38,189 nt of DNA, from positions 1 to 38,189 of the forward strand of contig CAKTVK010000009.1 in the NCBI GenBank assembly GCA_934623455.1, read 5' to 3'. This document shows positions 24,610 through 31,767 of this stretch, in pieces. A program made the position numbers and the translations under genes. The notes beneath the pieces were generated by a model. It was not told the DNA's origin. It worked only from the letters and a program-made list of their open reading frames with translations, and did not search any database. This DNA is from an uncultured Eggerthellaceae bacterium. GTDB taxonomy: Bacteria; Actinomycetota; Coriobacteriia; Coriobacteriales; Eggerthellaceae. The stretch's first letter is position 1. The number at the start of each line of letters is the position of its first letter.

Positions 24610-24864
24610 ATGTGCACAAACGGTGTAAACATCGGTCAATTCGATCAGATGATCGAGCAAATCAGCGATCACATCAAGTTGGAGCGTCGTTGGACGCATA
24701 GGCTTGCTCATCAGGCAGAAGATGCTGGTTTCGAGAAAGCGCATCACAAGATGCACGAAGCACAGGCGCTGCTTGACGAGGCCCTGGCCATGCTTGACGA
24801 GGCAAAGGACCTGCTGGAAGAAGACGCAGAAGACGCCAGCGGCGTGAAAGTGAGCCTGGTCTAA
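24610..24864 (+). CDS. small helical His-rich protein upstream of nikR
   Basis: An 84-residue protein that appears to be one long helical hairpin: FDQMIEQISDHIKLERRWTHRLAHQAEDAG, then KAHHKMHEAQALLDEALAMLDEAKDLLEEDAED. It has six His residues, spaced along the helix (H-R-L-A-H, HH-x2-H). It has AGAGGG five bases before ATG and its TAA is directly followed by the nikR ATG, so the two are translationally coupled. Nickel or metal handling is a reasonable idea from the neighbour and the His content, but there is no family match I can name. Confidence 0.7.
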   Translation: MCTNGVNIGQFDQMIEQISDHIKLERRWTHRLAHQAEDAGFEKAHHKMHEAQALLDEALAMLDEAKDLLEEDAEDASGVKVSLV

Positions 24865-25287
24865 ATGGCGCCCGAACTTGCGCGTTTTTCGGTGGCAATG
24901 CCGGTTGACCTGCTTGAACGTTTCGATGACCTGGTAGAACGTCGCGGTGTGGCGAAAAATCGTAGCGAAGCTGTGCGCGACTTGGTACGCGATGCCCTTA
25001 TTGAAGAGGAGTGCGCGACACCCGATTCCATGGTTTTCGGGTCGCTGACCATCGCTTACGACCATCATGCGAATGACCTGCAGGAAAAACTGCATAGCAT
25101 TCAGCACCATCACTGCGATGCCGTTATTTCAACGATGCATGTGCATTTGGATGCCCATTTTTGCTTGGAGGTCATCATTCTGAAAGGGAAGATGGCGCTG
25201 GTGCAAGAGATTGCCGACATGATTTTAGGCTGCAAGGGCGTGAAAAACGGCCGCTTGGTTGTCACGAAAATCGACGAACACATGTAG
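24865..25287 (+). CDS. nikR: nickel-responsive transcriptional regulator NikR
   Basis: A 140-residue ribbon-helix-helix/ACT protein. The N-terminal RFSVAMPVDLLERFDDLVERRGVAKNRSEAVRDLVRDALIE is the DNA-binding RHH domain (7-48). The C-terminal domain holds nickel ligands His81, His92, His94 and Cys100 with the same spacing as E. coli H76, H87, H89 and C95. It represses nickel uptake genes when nickel is plentiful. It starts directly after the stop of the small His-rich gene. The HypE gene lies 313 bp downstream, which fits control of hydrogenase-linked nickel use. No NikR operator half-sites were recognised here. Confidence 0.95.
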   Translation: MAPELARFSVAMPVDLLERFDDLVERRGVAKNRSEAVRDLVRDALIEEECATPDSMVFGSLTIAYDHHANDLQEKLHSIQHHHCDAVISTMHVHLDAHFCLEVIILKGKMALVQEIADMILGCKGVKNGRLVVTKIDEHM

Positions 25288-25600
25288 CGCCGGCTGCGTC
25301 TGTGCCTGCGGGTGCGGTTTCGGTTGCGGTTTCGTCTGCGGGTCCGGTCGCGGGTGCGTGTGCTAAAGGCAGCCGGATGCCGCACCGCTTGCGTTACTCG
25401 CGCCGCCTTCGCCAATTCGCCGGCATTTGGCTGGCGCCCGCCGCGCCTCCTGCGCCTGTTGCGGTATGTTCGCGGCGCCCGTTGCGCCTACGGTGTATCA
25501 TGCTGACCTGCCAGTATTCTGGCGGGCGCATTCGAGTGCGTATTTTAGCTTGACGATCCGCGAATAAAGCCTGCGAGTCTGCAGGTAAAAGGAGTTTTCT
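25288..25600. other. intergenic stretch between nikR and hypE
   Basis: About 310 bp. The first 60 bp is a G/T-rich degenerate repeat of GCGGGTGCGG/TTTCG units; the rest is GC-rich and encodes only an arginine-rich frame of no likelihood. The hairpin TGCCAGTATTCTGGCGGGCA-type sequence near 25510 is weak. No promoter can be fixed with confidence. Confidence 0.5.
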
Positions 25601-26620
25601 ATGGACGAGAAAGTCATGCTGGGCCACGGAAGCGGCGGCTCCATGATGAAACACATCATTGATGAGGTGTTTTTCGAGGCGTACGCAGGAGAAGAACTGC
25701 TCACGGGAAACGATGCTGCGGTGCTGAGTGTGCCCGAAGGTAGCCGTCTTTCCTTCTCTACCGATAGTTTCGTGGTAACCCCCCATTTCTTCCCTGGCGG
25801 CGATATTGGCCGCTTGGCAGTGTGCGGCACGGTAAATGACGTAGCAACTAGTGGTGCTACGCCCCTTTATCTGAGCTGCGGTTTCATTCTTGAAGAGGGG
25901 TATCCCATTGCTGATTTGAAGCGCATTTGCGCCTCTATGGCACAAGCTGCGAAAGAGGCCGGCGTACGTATTGTCACGGGCGATACGAAAGTGGTCAACC
26001 GCGGTCACGGCGATGGCGTGTTCATCAATACGAGTGGCGTGGGCGTGTTGCGCGAAGGTGTGAACCTGGGTGGCCAGTACTGCCAGCCGGGCGATAAAGT
26101 CCTGGTCACAGGCACTATGGGCGATCATGGCATTACCATTATGAGCCAGCGCGAATCGTTGAGCTTCTTCGCCGATGTGAAAAGCGATGCGGCACCGTTG
26201 AACCACCTTATTGCGAATGTGGTTGAAGCGGCACCCGATGTGCGTTGCTTCCGCGATCCTACGCGTGGCGGTCTGGCTTCCACGCTCAACGAGCTGGCGG
26301 CGCAGGCAAGCGTGGACATAACCATTGATGAGTCCGCCGTGCCCGTGCTTGATGCCGTGCGCGGCGCGTGCGAGATGCTGGGCTACGATGTGATGCAGGT
26401 GGCCAACGAAGGCAAGATGGTGTGCGTTGTTCCCGCAGCTCAGGCGCAAGCGGCTCTGGATGCCATGCATGCCAGCACGTATGGCGAAAATGCTGCCATC
26501 ATCGGTGAGGTCACGCCGTCAACGGAAGGCCGTGGCAACAAGGTTTTCCTGCGCACCGCGTTCGGCAGCACCCGCGTTCTTGATATGTTAGTGGGCGAAC
26601 AGCTTCCTCGCATTTGCTAA
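25601..26620 (+). CDS. hypE: hydrogenase maturation factor HypE
   Basis: A 339-residue AIR-synthase-fold protein. The N-terminal LGHGSGGSMM and GNDAAVL, then SFSTDSFVV, VCGTVNDVATSGATPLYLS and GDTKVVNRG form the ATP site; DPTRGGLASTLNELA follows. The protein ends in PRIC: the C-terminal Cys receives a carbamoyl group from HypF and is dehydrated to thiocyanate, the source of CN ligands for [NiFe]-hydrogenase iron. AAAGGAG precedes the ATG by eight bases. HypE alone is present here; other hyp genes must be outside the window. NikR upstream fits a nickel-hydrogenase setting. Confidence 0.96.
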   Translation: MDEKVMLGHGSGGSMMKHIIDEVFFEAYAGEELLTGNDAAVLSVPEGSRLSFSTDSFVVTPHFFPGGDIGRLAVCGTVNDVATSGATPLYLSCGFILEEGYPIADLKRICASMAQAAKEAGVRIVTGDTKVVNRGHGDGVFINTSGVGVLREGVNLGGQYCQPGDKVLVTGTMGDHGITIMSQRESLSFFADVKSDAAPLNHLIANVVEAAPDVRCFRDPTRGGLASTLNELAAQASVDITIDESAVPVLDAVRGACEMLGYDVMQVANEGKMVCVVPAAQAQAALDAMHASTYGENAAIIGEVTPSTEGRGNKVFLRTAFGSTRVLDMLVGEQLPRIC

Positions 26621-26757
26621 AAGTAACCGTTCCTCTGAAACTTTGCATAAATGCCAAGATACTCTTGCAAAAAAGGGCGTGTTTGGTATTTTGTGCAGCA
26701 TTGCGGTTTTGCCCCGAAGAAGTTTTATGTGGATGGATTTATGAGAGAGAGGTCTTC

Positions 26758-26946
26758 ATGGCACATCCTATTATTGATGCTGATGAGTGCATTGGATGCG
26801 GTATTTGCGTTGACGCATGCCCGAATGGCGTTCTTGAAGTAACGGGCGGTACGGTTGAGGTTGAGAACGAAGACGCTTGCGTTGCCTGCGGCGACTGCGT
26901 AGAAGAGTGCCCCATGGGCGCTATCACCGACGTAGCCGAGGACTAA
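26758..26946 (+). CDS. 2[4Fe-4S] ferredoxin
   Basis: A 62-residue protein with two classic clusters: C-I-G-C-G-I-C-V-D-A-C-P and C-V-A-C-G-D-C-V-E-E-C-P, both full C-x2-C-x2-C-x3-C-P motifs. Such small acidic proteins carry electrons in anaerobes, for example to hydrogenases. The ATG at 26758 has GAGAGG six bases upstream; a longer open frame begins earlier but its extra part has no similarity. It is 138 bp after hypE, maybe separately transcribed. Confidence 0.93.
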   Translation: MAHPIIDADECIGCGICVDACPNGVLEVTGGTVEVENEDACVACGDCVEECPMGAITDVAED

Positions 26947-27053
26947 ATTCCCGCACTGTCGGCATTGATGCGCGAGAAGCAGAGAGCGCCGATGGAACAT
27001 CGGCCGGCTTCGTGCATATGCCATCAACAACAATGAGCAAAGCTCAAAACACG

Positions 27054-27085
27054 AATCCCCTGACAAGCTCAGGGGATTTTCTTTT
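27054..27085 (+). terminator. Rho-independent terminator downstream of the ferredoxin gene
   Basis: A 10-bp perfect stem AATCCCCTGA/TCAGGGGATT with a 5-base loop is followed by TTCTTTT. It is 108 bp after the ferredoxin stop. Confidence 0.9.
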
Positions 27086-27261
27086 CCGCGGTGCTTTCGC
27101 GGCGCTTCTGCGGGTGACCGATTGCTCGCTCTATGGGCCGCTGCCAGTTGCCTATCTTTCATTAGCTGCATGTATTACTGTATTTTTTGCTTTGCGTACA
27201 TATGAGAATCGTGCTGTATTAGGCCCAAAAAAGAAAATAGCTTTCTACCTGGGGTGATAAA

Positions 27262-27344
27262 CTTTTCAAAGCGACTTTTTTGGAAATCTGCAACTTTTTC
27301 AAGGGACTTTTTCGTATTTAGGTAATTTTTCCAAGCGACTTTTA
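27262..27344 (+). repeat. three degenerate units TTTTYNAAGNGACTTTT at 32-bp steps
   Basis: GACT of each unit begins at 27273, 27305 and 27337, exactly 32 bp apart. Each is preceded by a T-run and CAA/CCAAG and followed by TTTT, forming a weak palindrome AAG-N3-CTT. It lies about 140 bp before the dnaK promoter and 180 bp after the ferredoxin terminator, with no orphan gene next to it. Confidence 0.75.
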
Positions 27345-27482
27345 AGCGCGTTTCTTCCTGGGTTCGATCCGCTGCGACTCCCTGACTCTTCTTCTGCGGA
27401 GCTTTTCTTCGTTGCTGATTTGCCTTGAACGAGTATTTTATAAACCGAAAGTAACAGAATTTAAACGCGATAAAGAAACAAA

Positions 27483-27512
27483 CTTGACAGTGCATGACTA
27501 AGATTTTATATT
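27483..27512 (+). promoter_or_regulatory. dnaK promoter with possible HspR (HAIR-like) operator
   Basis: A very good sigma-70 type promoter: TTGACA (27484-27489), 17-bp spacer, TATATT (27507-27512). The sequence CTTGACA-N7-ACTAAGA (27483-27503) overlaps it and resembles a degenerate HAIR site (consensus CTTGAGT-N7-ACTCAAG) bound by HspR, whose gene is in the operon. The promoter call is strong; the HAIR match is weak (about 9 of 14). Confidence 0.75.
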
Positions 27513-27578
27513 GACGCTAACAAAAAAAGAACTGTGCCTTTACGGTACAGAAAATCATCAGTGAAAGGACTGATAACA

Positions 27579-29483
27579 ATGGCAAAGATTCTCGGTATTG
27601 ACTTGGGCACTACCAATTCCGCGATGGCAGTTATGGAAGGCAGCACGCCTGAAATCCTGGTCAATGCGGAAGGCGATCGTACCACCCCTTCTGTTGAGGG
27701 CTTCCGTAAAGACGGCGAGCGTGTGGTAGGTAAGGCTGCAAAGAACCAGGCAGTTACCAATCCCCACAACACGGTTTCTTCCGTAAAGCGTTTCATTGGT
27801 CGTTCCTACAACGAAACTCAGGAAGAGCAGAAGACCGTTTCTTACAAGGTTGTTTCCGGTAAGGGCGGCCGTGCGGTTATCGACATTGACGGCAAGGAAT
27901 ACACGCCCGAAGAGATTTCCGCAATGGTGCTTCAGAAGATGAAGAACGATGCTGAAAAGCGTTTGGGCGAGACCATTGCCCAGGCTGTCATCACCGTTCC
28001 TGCTTACTTCAACGACGCTCAGCGTCAGGCAACGAAGGACGCTGGCAAGATTGCTGGTCTGGAAGTTCTGCGTATTGTGAATGAGCCGACGGCTGCTGCT
28101 TTGGCTTACGGTCTTGATAAGGTGAACAAGGACGAAAAGATTCTTGTCTTCGACTTGGGCGGCGGTACGTTCGACGTTTCCATCCTTGAGTTGGGCGATG
28201 GCGTTTTCGAAGTTGCAGCGACCAACGGCGACAACCACTTGGGCGGCGACGACTGGGATCAGCGCATCATCGACTGGCTTGCTGACAAGTTCCTGAGCGA
28301 CCAGGGCGTTGACCTGCGCAAGGATCCCATGGCTCTGCAGCGTTTGAAGGAAGCTTCCGAGCGCGCGAAGATGGAGCTTTCCGCAACCAGCCAGACCAAC
28401 ATCAACCTGCCTTACATCACTATGGATGCAACGGGCCCGAAGCACTTGGACTACACGCTGACCCGCATTGAGTTCGAGCGCATCACGAAGGATCTGCTGG
28501 AGCGCTGCAAGGTTCCGGTAGAGAAGGCTTTGAAGGACGCCGGTATGCGTGCTGGTGAGCTGGACGAAGTCATTCTGGTTGGCGGTTCCACGCGTATGCC
28601 CGCTGTTCAGGAACTTGTTGAGCGCTTGACCGGCAAGAAGCCGAACATGTCCGTGAACCCCGATGAGGTTGTTGCAATGGGCGCGGCTGTTCAGGGCGGC
28701 GTTTTGTCTGGCGACGTTGAAGGCATTGTTCTTCTGGACGTCACCCCGCTTTCCTTGGGCGTTGAGACTTTGGGCGGCGTCATGACCAAGATGATTGATC
28801 GTAACACCACCATTCCTGCGCGTAAGACGGAGATTTATTCCACCGCTGCCGACAACCAGACCGCTGTTGAGATTCACGTTCTGCAGGGCGAGCGTCCTAT
28901 GGCGGCCGACAACAAGACGCTGGGTCGCTTCCAGCTGACCGGCATTCCTGCTGCTCGTCGTGGCGTTCCTCAAATTGAGGTTACGTTCAACATTGACTCC
29001 AACGGCATTGTGAACGTTTCCGCTAAGGATTTGGGCACGGGCAAGGAACAGCAGATTACCATCAGCGGCTCCACGGCTCTGTCCGATGACGAAGTTGATC
29101 GTATGGTGAAGGACGCCGAGGCTAACGCCGAAGCCGATGCAAAGCGCAAGGAAGAAGTTGAGGTTCGCAACAACTGCGACAGCTTGGCCAACGCAACCGA
29201 GCAGACCATCAGCGAAATTGGCGACAAGCTTCCCGAAGATATCAAGAAGGATGCTCAGGATGCCATCGCCGAGGCACGTAAGGCCCTGGAAGGCACTGAC
29301 CTTGACGAGATCAAGGCTGCTCAGGAGAAGCTGCAGCAGGCTGGTTACAAGCTGGCTGAAGTTGCTTACTCCACCGAGCAGGCACAGGGCGGCGCTGCAG
29401 GTGCTGCAGGTGCAGCTCAGGGCGGCAATGATGACGGCCCCATTGAAGCTGACTACGAAGTTGTTGACGACGACGAGAAATAA
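27579..29483 (+). CDS. dnaK: molecular chaperone DnaK (Hsp70)
   Basis: A 634-residue Hsp70. The ATPase domain starts AKILGIDLGTTNSAMAVMEG and contains VITVPAYFNDAQRQATKDAG, NEPTAAALAYGLD and FDLGGGTFDVSIL; the substrate domain has DVTPLSLGVETLGGVMTKMI. The helical lid ends with a Gly/Ala-rich stretch and an acidic tail (YEVVDDDE). It folds client proteins with DnaJ and GrpE in the cytosol. The ATG has GAAAGGA about ten bases upstream; a hairpin CTGTGCC/GGTACAG is in the leader. First gene of dnaK-grpE-dnaJ-hspR-clpB, under the promoter at 27484 and probable HspR repression. Confidence 0.98.
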   Translation: MAKILGIDLGTTNSAMAVMEGSTPEILVNAEGDRTTPSVEGFRKDGERVVGKAAKNQAVTNPHNTVSSVKRFIGRSYNETQEEQKTVSYKVVSGKGGRAVIDIDGKEYTPEEISAMVLQKMKNDAEKRLGETIAQAVITVPAYFNDAQRQATKDAGKIAGLEVLRIVNEPTAAALAYGLDKVNKDEKILVFDLGGGTFDVSILELGDGVFEVAATNGDNHLGGDDWDQRIIDWLADKFLSDQGVDLRKDPMALQRLKEASERAKMELSATSQTNINLPYITMDATGPKHLDYTLTRIEFERITKDLLERCKVPVEKALKDAGMRAGELDEVILVGGSTRMPAVQELVERLTGKKPNMSVNPDEVVAMGAAVQGGVLSGDVEGIVLLDVTPLSLGVETLGGVMTKMIDRNTTIPARKTEIYSTAADNQTAVEIHVLQGERPMAADNKTLGRFQLTGIPAARRGVPQIEVTFNIDSNGIVNVSAKDLGTGKEQQITISGSTALSDDEVDRMVKDAEANAEADAKRKEEVEVRNNCDSLANATEQTISEIGDKLPEDIKKDAQDAIAEARKALEGTDLDEIKAAQEKLQQAGYKLAEVAYSTEQAQGGAAGAAGAAQGGNDDGPIEADYEVVDDDEK

Positions 29484-29509
29484 GAGCTTGTACGGTAGGT
29501 GTATGGATT

Positions 29510-30157
29510 ATGACTGAAAAAGTTGAAAATACCGATCAGCGTGATGCTGGATTCCCTCCTAACCCCAGCACCGCTGCCGCTCAGGAAACCTCCGAGCCGC
29601 AAGGCTCGGAGGCGGCGGCAACCGACAATGCTGCAACCGATGAGGAAGCCGTTTTGGAAGAGGCGGAAGAGGTTCTTTCCGCAGTTTCCGAGCTTGAAGC
29701 CGCAAAGGCCGAGATTGAAGAGCTGAAGGAAAAGTACCTGCGTCTTCATGCTGAATGGGATACGTATCGTCGCCGTATGAACGAACAGCGCGAAGAGGAT
29801 CGCAAGCGTGCCACCGAAAAGCTGGTGGACAACATGATTCCGATTCTTGACGACTTTGAGCGCACCATTGATTACGGCACGAATAACGGCGAAGCGGGTA
29901 TGCTCGATGGCACCAAGGCCGTGCTGAACAAGCTGATTGACGCTTTGGGCAAGAGCGGCGTTGAGGTTCTGAACCCCGAAGGCCAGGCGTTTAACGCGCT
30001 TGAGGCTCAGGCTGTTCAGATGATCCCCGACCCAAGCGTTCCCGACGAAACGGTTGCGCAGGTATTCCAAAAGGGATACCGCATGGGTACGAAGGTGCTG
30101 CGTCCTGCTATGGTGGTTGTCACCAGTGGTGGACCGAAGCGCGAGGCAGAAGAGTAA
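29510..30157 (+). CDS. grpE: nucleotide exchange factor GrpE
   Basis: A 215-residue protein. The N-terminal 60 residues are disordered and acidic. The long helix (about 65-100, EELKEKYLRLHAEWDTYRRRMNEQREEDRK) and the beta domain with NPEGQAFNALEAQAVQMIPDPSVPDETVAQVFQKGYRMGTKVLRPAMVVV are typical. It releases ADP from DnaK. It starts 27 bp after dnaK with a weak ribosome site, so its expression may depend on dnaK translation. Confidence 0.96.
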   Translation: MTEKVENTDQRDAGFPPNPSTAAAQETSEPQGSEAAATDNAATDEEAVLEEAEEVLSAVSELEAAKAEIEELKEKYLRLHAEWDTYRRRMNEQREEDRKRATEKLVDNMIPILDDFERTIDYGTNNGEAGMLDGTKAVLNKLIDALGKSGVEVLNPEGQAFNALEAQAVQMIPDPSVPDETVAQVFQKGYRMGTKVLRPAMVVVTSGGPKREAEE

Positions 30158-30209
30158 TGGTCTATCAGGGCTTTTGCCCCGAAAGCACTACGAATAAACG
30201 TAAACTTAC

Positions 30210-30234
30210 GGGGCGAGCGGTGTATGCTCGCCCC
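30210..30234 (+). promoter_or_regulatory. strong hairpin between grpE and dnaJ
   Basis: A perfect 9-bp GC-rich stem GGGGCGAGC/GCTCGCCCC closes a 7-base loop and is followed by TGTTATT, not a clear T-run. It could be a partial terminator or mRNA-processing/stability hairpin that sets the level of dnaJ-hspR-clpB. Confidence 0.6.
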
Positions 30235-30256
30235 TGTTATTAGGAGATTGGATAAC

Positions 30257-31282
30257 ATGGCCGCAACTCCCGACTATTACAAGATGCTGGGTGTGGCGCG
30301 CGATGCCACGCCTGAGCAGATTAAAAAGGCGTATCGCAAGCTTGCGCGAGAGTATCATCCCGACGCGGGCGGCGATGAAGAGAAATTCAAGGATGTAAAC
30401 GAAGCGTATGAGGTTCTAAGCGACGAGAAGAAGCGCAAGCTGTACGACCAGTACGGAACCGCGAACGAGAATCAGATTCCAGGTGCTGGTTTTAGCGGAT
30501 TCGGTGGCGTGGGCGATGCATTCAGCGGCTTTGGCAGCTGGGCTGAGATTCTGGATAGCATTCGCAAGGGCGAAGGTGCCTTTGGGACGAACTGGGACTT
30601 TGGCCAAGGCGGTCGCTCAGGCGGCGGAAACGCGTATTCCGGCTTCAGCGGATTCGGTGGCTTCGGCGGTTTTGGCGGTGCCGCACAACAGCAAGGCGGC
30701 TGCGGTGGCGGCTGCGGCGGTGGATCGTGTGCCCCCGAGAAGGGCAAGGATATTACCGTTACGCTGAAAATCAGCTTTGACGAGGCATTTTCCGGCGCCG
30801 AGAAGAAAGTGACGCTGCGCACCTCGGTTTCGCAAGAGAAGCAAACGATGGTCGTGAAAGTCCCCGCCGGCGTAACCGATGGCAAACGCTTGCGTTACCG
30901 CGGCAAGGGAATGCCGGGGCCGGGCGGCAACGGCGATTTGCTGGTGACGTTGGCCATTCAGCCGCATCCGTACTTCGAGCGCGATGGCGCGGACGTGATT
31001 GTGAACACGCCCATTTCGCCGGCCGAAGCGGCATTGGGTGCAAGCATTGTGGTGCCCACGCCGGGCGGTGCAAAGGTGCGTGTGAGAGTTCCCGCCGGTT
31101 CGCAATCGGGGCAGGAACTGCTGGTGAAAGGCAAGGGTGCGCCGCGCATGAAGGGCGATGGCTCAGGTGACCTGCGTATTCACTTGATTATCACGCTGCC
31201 GGAGAAACTGAATGAACAGCAGCGTAAGGCAATGGAAGATTACTTGGCAGCAACGAAGGAAGATGTACGAGTATGGCAGTAA
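30257..31282 (+). CDS. dnaJ: DnaJ-type co-chaperone lacking the zinc finger
   Basis: A 341-residue J protein. The J domain (DYYKMLGVARDATPEQIKKAYRKLAREYHPDAGG..., HPD present) is followed by a Gly/Phe-rich linker (about 75-145) and the C-terminal substrate domains (ITVTLKISFDEAFSGAEKKV, VPAGVTDGKRLRYRGKGMPG). The four CxxCxGxG zinc repeats of standard DnaJ are missing; only Cys149, Cys153 and Cys158 remain in a Gly-rich run. It therefore resembles CbpA/DnaJ2. It stimulates DnaK ATPase and delivers clients. AGGAG precedes the ATG; its 3' end overlaps hspR by 10 bp. Confidence 0.92.
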   Translation: MAATPDYYKMLGVARDATPEQIKKAYRKLAREYHPDAGGDEEKFKDVNEAYEVLSDEKKRKLYDQYGTANENQIPGAGFSGFGGVGDAFSGFGSWAEILDSIRKGEGAFGTNWDFGQGGRSGGGNAYSGFSGFGGFGGFGGAAQQQGGCGGGCGGGSCAPEKGKDITVTLKISFDEAFSGAEKKVTLRTSVSQEKQTMVVKVPAGVTDGKRLRYRGKGMPGPGGNGDLLVTLAIQPHPYFERDGADVIVNTPISPAEAALGASIVVPTPGGAKVRVRVPAGSQSGQELLVKGKGAPRMKGDGSGDLRIHLIITLPEKLNEQQRKAMEDYLAATKEDVRVWQ

Positions 31283-31653
31283 ACGACAGAAATAGACCGG
31301 TCTACATGATTGGCGTTGCCGCTGAACTTGCTGGCGTGCATCCTCAAACGTTGCGTACGTACGAGCAAAAGGGCCTGGTCACACCCCAGCGCACGAGCGG
31401 TAACACACGTATGTATTCTCAGGCGGACATTGAGCGCTTGGAATTCATCAACGAGCTTACCAGCGAAGGCATCAACTTGGCGGGCGTCATTCGCATTCTT
31501 GACTTGCAAGGACGCTTGGATGACCGCGATGCAGAAATTGATGATTTGCATCGCCGCGTTCGCCGCCTGGCCGACCGCGTGCATGAGCTGGAAACGCGCG
31601 AGTCCGTGAGCACGCTGGTGTCCGACACGGCTATCATTCGTTATTTGCCTTAG
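31273..31653 (+). CDS. hspR: heat-shock repressor HspR (MerR family)
   Basis: A 126-residue MerR-type protein. The winged helix is VYMIGVAAELAGVHPQTLRTYEQKGLVTPQRTSGNTRMYSQADIERL (10-57), and a coiled-coil dimer helix follows (DRDAEIDDLHRRVRRLADRVHELETRES). HspR of actinobacteria binds HAIR sites before dnaK and clpB, often with DnaK as co-repressor. It overlaps the end of dnaJ by 10 bp (translational coupling) and lies 115 bp before clpB. The gene order matches Streptomyces and other actinobacteria. Confidence 0.94.
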   Translation: MAVNDRNRPVYMIGVAAELAGVHPQTLRTYEQKGLVTPQRTSGNTRMYSQADIERLEFINELTSEGINLAGVIRILDLQGRLDDRDAEIDDLHRRVRRLADRVHELETRESVSTLVSDTAIIRYLP

Positions 31654-31767
31654 AACCATACGCGGGCATAGCGGGTTTGATGGCCGGATGGTCTTTTCGC
31701 GAACCCACAGCTCGCGCAACTGAAGTTTTATGGAGCATTTCGTTTTCCCTGATAGGAGGATAGCTTT

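Noticed and set aside
25312..25506. Arginine-rich open frame between nikR and hypE
   Set aside because: It comes from a GC-rich degenerate repeat; no start signal or similarity.
27350..27395. T-loop-like GGTTCGATCC suggesting a tRNA near 27360
   Set aside because: No acceptor, D or anticodon stems fit around it on either strand.
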